From Nanobdellota archaeon (GTDB lineage Archaea; Nanobdellota; Nanobdellia; SCGC-AAA011-G17; JAFCDX01): a DNA stretch of 8,829 bases. Made by a program: the position numbers and the translations under genes. The notes beneath the pieces were generated by a model. That model was not told the origin of the DNA. It did not search any database and saw nothing but the letters and a program-made list of their open reading frames with translations. The stretch is taken from assembly GCA_018816585.1 (NCBI GenBank), contig JAHIVQ010000109.1:1-8829 (forward strand), given 5' to 3'. Of the stretch, positions 6,555 through 8,829 are shown piece by piece. Each line of letters opens with the position of its first letter. Position 1 is the stretch's first letter.

Positions 6555-7696
6555 GTAAAATATATGAATCATATTTAGAATTACCAAGTCCTATAATTGA
6601 AGAGATAAAGAAATTAGTTATAAAATATAAATTATCAGATTCAGATTTAAAAGAAGTCCTTAATAGAACAAAAAAAGCATATGAAAATAAATTAATAGAA
6701 CCAGGAGAAGCAATTGGTATTGTAACTGCTGAATCTTTTGGAGAACCAAGCACGCAGATGGTTTTAAGAACATTCCACTTCGCAGGAGTTTCTGAAATGA
6801 ACATTACTGTTGGTCTTCCAAGATTAATAGAAATATTTGACGCAAGAAAAGAGCCAAGCACACCAATAATGGAAATTTATCTTCAAAAAAAATATTCTGA
6901 AAGTCCAACTAGAGTAAAAGAAATAGCTGAAAAGATTAAAGGAAATACATTACAAGATTTAGCTTCAGAATTCTTGCTTAATATAATGGATTCACATGTT
7001 GAAATAAAATTATCAAGAAACAAAATGCAGGAATTAAATATTAATTCAAAACAGATGTCAGATATTGTACAGAATGCTCTTAAGACAGTAATTGTACAAC
7101 AGGACAGAGATTCTTTAATAATAAAATCAACAGCTAAAGATACAAAATTATCTGATTTATATAAATTAAAAGAAAAATGCAAGGAAATTCATATATGCGG
7201 ATTAAAGGGAATTACACAAGTACTTCCAATGAAAGAAGGAGATGAATTTGTAATTTATACTGCCGGCTCTAATTTAAAAGAGGCTCTTGAAATTGAAGAA
7301 GTTGATGCAAAAAGAGTAAAAACAAACAATCTTTTTGAAATGGCAAATATTCTTGGTATAGAAGCTGCAAGACAGACAATAATTAATGAATCAATTAAGG
7401 TTATAAAAGAGCAGGGATTAAGCATTGATATAAGACATATTATGTTTTTAGCTGATGCAATGACAAAATCAGGAGTAATAAAAGGTGTTACAAGATCAGG
7501 TATAACAAAGGAAAAAGAATCTGTACTTGCAAAGGCAAGCTTTGAAACACCAATTCCACATTTAGTTAATGCATCATTAGTAGGAGAAAGAGATTCATTA
7601 AATTCAGTTATAGAAAATGTAATGTTAAATCAGCCTGTACCATTAGGAACAGGATTGCCTGGATTAATGGCAAAAATGAAGGATACTAAAAAATGA
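6551..7696 (+). CDS. rpoA2: DNA-directed RNA polymerase subunit A'' (C-terminal part of Rpo1)
   Basis: A 381-residue protein completing the largest polymerase subunit. EPGEAIGIVTAESFGEPSTQ (50-69) leads into the trigger loop and helices (about 69-100, with TFHFAG and GLPRLIEIFDARK). These close over the incoming nucleotide. The jaw and cleft follow, then a C-terminal block with GVTRSG (312-317), SFETP (330-334) and LNQPVPLGTG (359-368). The length is typical for archaeal A''. The ATG overlaps the rpoA' stop as ATGA (6551-6554). A perfect AAGGAGG Shine-Dalgarno lies at 6534-6540, ten bases upstream. The next gene is coupled by another ATGA overlap at 7693-7696. Both A' and A'' are needed for one polymerase, which explains their tight coupling. 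Confidence 0.97.
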   Translation: MSKIYESYLELPSPIIEEIKKLVIKYKLSDSDLKEVLNRTKKAYENKLIEPGEAIGIVTAESFGEPSTQMVLRTFHFAGVSEMNITVGLPRLIEIFDARKEPSTPIMEIYLQKKYSESPTRVKEIAEKIKGNTLQDLASEFLLNIMDSHVEIKLSRNKMQELNINSKQMSDIVQNALKTVIVQQDRDSLIIKSTAKDTKLSDLYKLKEKCKEIHICGLKGITQVLPMKEGDEFVIYTAGSNLKEALEIEEVDAKRVKTNNLFEMANILGIEAARQTIINESIKVIKEQGLSIDIRHIMFLADAMTKSGVIKGVTRSGITKEKESVLAKASFETPIPHLVNASLVGERDSLNSVIENVMLNQPVPLGTGLPGLMAKMKDTKK

Positions 7697-7947
7697 CAAT
7701 AGAAGATTTAAAAAAGGATTTGAAAACAAAAAAACCAATATTTGGTTCTGATCGAGTAATCAAAGAATTAAAAATAGGTAAATTAAATAAGATTTATCTG
7801 GCATCTAATTGCAAGGATGAAATAAAAGCAGATATTAAACATTATGCTAAATTATCTGATATTAAAGTTATTGAATTAGAAGAGACAAATGAAGATTTGG
7901 GTGTTATCTGCAAGAAGCCATTTAATATTTCTGTAATATCATTTTAA
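7693..7947 (+). CDS. rpl30e: Ribosomal protein eL30 (L7Ae/L30e fold), short form
   Basis: An 84-residue protein of the L7Ae/L30e/Gadd45 fold, which binds kink-turn RNA. eL30 is a large ribosomal subunit protein and sits directly after rpoA'' in most archaea. Visible features are GSDRVIKELKIG (18-29), the LASNC loop (36-40), the HYAKLSDIKVIELE segment (50-63), and ETNEDLGVICKKPF (64-77). The ATG overlaps the rpoA'' stop as ATGA, with AAGGA at 7679-7683. Typical archaeal eL30 is near 100 residues; this copy stops after the last core strand and lacks the usual C-terminal tail. The LGxxxxKPF pattern and the position favour eL30 over L7Ae. The expected next genes (nusA, rps12, rps7) do not follow. 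Confidence 0.85.
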   Translation: MTIEDLKKDLKTKKPIFGSDRVIKELKIGKLNKIYLASNCKDEIKADIKHYAKLSDIKVIELEETNEDLGVICKKPFNISVISF

Positions 7948-7949
7948 AG

Positions 7950-7957
7950 AAAAAATA
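7950..7957 (-). terminator. Oligo-U terminator after the PIN toxin gene
   Basis: The 23-nt convergent gap between the rpl30e stop (7947) and the PIN stop (7971) contains a plus-strand A-run that reads as a run of six T's on the minus strand, within a T-rich stretch. Archaeal polymerase can terminate at such a tract. In the plus direction only an interrupted T-rich stretch is present, inside the toxin gene (about 7968-7983). Termination of the polymerase operon may therefore be imprecise and run antisense into the toxin. Confidence 0.4.
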
Positions 7958-7970
7958 ATAAAATTATAAT

Positions 7971-8390
7971 TTATTTCATTCTTTGAAATATTTCTAAAAA
8001 CTCCTTTGGTGTTAATATTTTAATTTTATTATATTCTTTTAATTTTAGCAAGTGATTATCTTGACTTATAATATAATCTGCTTTTCCTTCAACAGCACAT
8101 TCTAATATTTTATTATCATCAGAATCTTCCGAAATATTTATTTTAAGTTTAGGTATTACAATTTTTGATATAGAAACAATTTTTTCAACACTTCTTTTCA
8201 TTTCTAAATTCTTATCTTTAATTTTTTCTTGTATTTCTTTGTAATTTAAAACTTTGATAAATTCTTCAATTATTTCTTCAGATAAAATCAGTTCTATTTT
8301 GTTATTTTCTGCTAATTTAATAATTTTGTTAGAGTTTCCATTCCAAAAAGTAGAAGATATAAGTACATTGGTATCAACTGTAATTTTCAT
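7971..8390 (-). CDS. PIN-domain RNase toxin of a type II toxin-antitoxin pair
   Basis: A 139-residue PIN-domain protein, most like the 'putative toxin-antitoxin system toxin component, PIN family' group (COG1569). PIN toxins cleave RNA with Mg or Mn held by clustered acidic residues. The pattern is present: D6 in the N-terminal VDTNVLIS strand, an acidic helix (E38-E43) supplying the second carboxylate, D92 in EDSDDNKILECA, and D111 in ADYIISQDNHLLKL. The C-terminal ILTPKEFLE is also typical. It is probably active, since no key acidic residue is missing. Its ATG overlaps the antitoxin stop as ATGA (8387-8390), with only weak purine-rich sequence upstream. Translation is probably coupled to the antitoxin. 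The cleavage target is unknown. It is convergent with rpl30e, 23 nt away. Confidence 0.88.
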   Translation of the reverse strand: MKITVDTNVLISSTFWNGNSNKIIKLAENNKIELILSEEIIEEFIKVLNYKEIQEKIKDKNLEMKRSVEKIVSISKIVIPKLKINISEDSDDNKILECAVEGKADYIISQDNHLLKLKEYNKIKILTPKEFLEIFQRMK

Positions 8391-8641
8391 TCTTTTCTTG
8401 CTCTATGTACAATACCAACAACATCAGATTCCTTTAATCCAGATTTTTTAGCAGCCTTTTTTAAAGGTCTGGTTATTTCTTCAAAAGATTGTGTAGTCAC
8501 TTTTTTAATAAGCAAGGAATCATTCGTCAATACAAACAATACTTTATTTCCCTCTTTTAAATCCATTTCCTTTCTTATATCTGCAGGTACAGCTATCTGC
8601 CCTCTTGAGCTTACAGTTCCCATTTCCACTAATTCATTCAT
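8387..8641 (-). CDS. AbrB/MazE/SpoVT-type antitoxin and autorepressor
   Basis: An 84-residue protein with an N-terminal swapped-hairpin AbrB/SpoVT DNA-binding domain. Residues 8-48 contain GTVSSRGQIAVPADIRKE, LKEGNKVLFVL and LLIKKV, a textbook match. The basic, helical C-terminus (about 50-84, SFEEITRPLKKAAKKSG) probably wraps and inhibits the PIN partner. It is the first gene of the pair, as usual for antitoxins. The start is fixed by an AGGAGGT Shine-Dalgarno (8646-8652, minus strand) four bases upstream. Such proteins dimerise and bind palindromic operators; a 16-nt palindrome lies 30-45 nt upstream. The family assignment is strong. Pairing with this particular toxin is inferred from the 4-nt gene overlap. 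Confidence 0.9.
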   Translation of the reverse strand: MNELVEMGTVSSRGQIAVPADIRKEMDLKEGNKVLFVLTNDSLLIKKVTTQSFEEITRPLKKAAKKSGLKESDVVGIVHRARKE

Positions 8642-8670
8642 TTTAACCTCCTGTCTTATTTACAAGATTA

Positions 8671-8686
8671 ATAAGATATATCTTAT
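8671..8686 (-). promoter_or_regulatory. 16-nt palindromic operator candidate for the toxin-antitoxin operon
   Basis: ATAAGATATATCTTAT is a perfect palindrome of 16 nt. On the minus strand it lies just downstream of the TATA box at 8684-8693, and the predicted transcription start (about 8658-8663) follows. A repressor bound here would block polymerase loading, matching autoregulation by AbrB-type antitoxins. The sequence is all A/T except one G and one C, so chance palindromy is possible, but its position is telling. Confidence 0.5.
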
Positions 8687-8693
8687 ATATAAA
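8684..8693 (-). promoter_or_regulatory. TATA box of the toxin-antitoxin operon
   Basis: Read on the minus strand, TTTATATATA matches the archaeal TATA consensus. Transcription about 25 nt downstream would start near 8658-8663, leaving a leader of roughly 20 nt that includes the AGGAGGT Shine-Dalgarno before the antitoxin ATG at 8641. The spacing is consistent throughout. Confidence 0.55.
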
Positions 8694-8700
8694 TGTTTTT

Positions 8701-8717
8701 ATAATATTAAATATTAT
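8701..8717. repeat. Second inverted repeat in the divergent promoter region
   Basis: ATAATATT (8701-8708) and AATATTAT (8710-8717) form an 8-bp inverted repeat about a single central A. It lies between the minus-strand toxin-antitoxin promoter and the plus-strand promoter of the right-edge gene. It could be a second repressor site, but the sequence is pure A/T in an A/T-rich spacer, so chance is a real alternative. Confidence 0.25.
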
Positions 8718-8742
8718 TAATAAGTAGTAACAAATAGAAAGA

Positions 8743-8750
8743 TTTATAAA
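8743..8750 (+). promoter_or_regulatory. TATA box of the right-edge gene, probably leaderless
   Basis: TTTATAAA centred near 8746 lies about 26 nt before the A of the ATG at 8772. That places the expected transcription start at or within a base or two of the start codon. The AAAGGAG at 8748-8754 overlaps the box and is 17 nt from the ATG, too far for a normal Shine-Dalgarno, which also favours a leaderless mRNA. Confidence 0.5.
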
Positions 8751-8771
8751 GGAGTTCTATATACATAAATT

Positions 8772-8829
8772 ATGGCAAAAATAACAAACCAATATATAAA
8801 TAATCTTTTTGGTAAAGATTTACCTAAAC
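8772..8829 (+). CDS. N-terminal fragment of an unrecognised protein, cut by the right edge
   Basis: An ATG at 8772 opens a frame that runs to the window end (19 complete codons, beginning MAKITNQYINNLFGKDLPK). The well-placed TATA box about 26 nt upstream supports a real gene start with a leaderless transcript. It is divergent from the toxin-antitoxin operon. The fragment is too short for a family call. It does not obviously resemble the NusA start that would be expected if the standard archaeal cluster resumed here. Confidence 0.45.
   Translation, partial: MAKITNQYINNLFGKDLPK

Noticed and set aside
8254..8451. Plus-strand 65-codon frame, Ile/Leu rich and membrane-like
   Set aside because: It is the antisense shadow of the PIN and AbrB genes, whose motifs are clear on the other strand.
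1..8829. CRISPR array, insertion sequence or phage module
   Set aside because: There are no regularly spaced repeats, no transposase or integrase signatures, and no phage-like genes.

Overview
The window looks like a low-GC archaeal chromosome. The evidence is the archaeal RNA polymerase gene order (H, B'', B', A', A''), the split largest subunit (A'/A''), the archaeal ribosomal protein eL30, TTTATATA-type TATA boxes, and an intron-bearing tRNA whose first intron folds as a bulge-helix-bulge. The strong A/T bias, tightly packed genes and divergent core proteins suggest a DPANN lineage (Woesearchaeota/Pacearchaeota/Nanoarchaeota type). That placement is an inference from sequence style, not a phylogeny.

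Layout. Positions 1-164 hold the C-terminal tail of an unrecognised gene. It ends in a terminator-like inverted repeat that runs into its stop codon. Positions 165-310 are non-coding but structured: an oligo-T tract, a consensus TATA box (205-212), and a 12-bp hairpin (243-300) whose loop carries a ten-codon mini-ORF. Positions 311-452 are a tRNA-Lys(UUU) gene that makes sense only if two introns (about 56 and 12 nt) are removed. Only 12 nt after the tRNA, rpoH starts a tightly coupled run: rpoH (465-707), rpoB'' (700-2181), rpoB' (2183-3982), rpoA' (3984-6554), rpoA'' (6551-7696) and rpl30e (7693-7947). Its junctions are overlaps or 1-nt gaps, usually with a Shine-Dalgarno motif at the end of the upstream gene. 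Together these genes encode the catalytic core of RNA polymerase plus a ribosomal protein.

The usual archaeal continuation (nusA, rps12, rps7, EF-1A) does not follow. Instead there is a convergent minus-strand type II toxin-antitoxin pair: an AbrB/SpoVT-type antitoxin (8387-8641) and a PIN-domain RNase toxin (7971-8390). They share a 4-nt ATGA overlap. A 16-nt perfect palindrome lies between the antitoxin's TATA box and its start and is probably an autoregulatory operator. At the right edge a divergent gene (8772 onward) begins about 26 nt after a TATA box, so it probably makes a leaderless mRNA.

I found no CRISPR array, insertion sequence or clearly new multigene system. The most interesting region is 200-465, where a structured leader, a multi-intron tRNA-Lys and the RNA polymerase operon appear to share one transcription unit.
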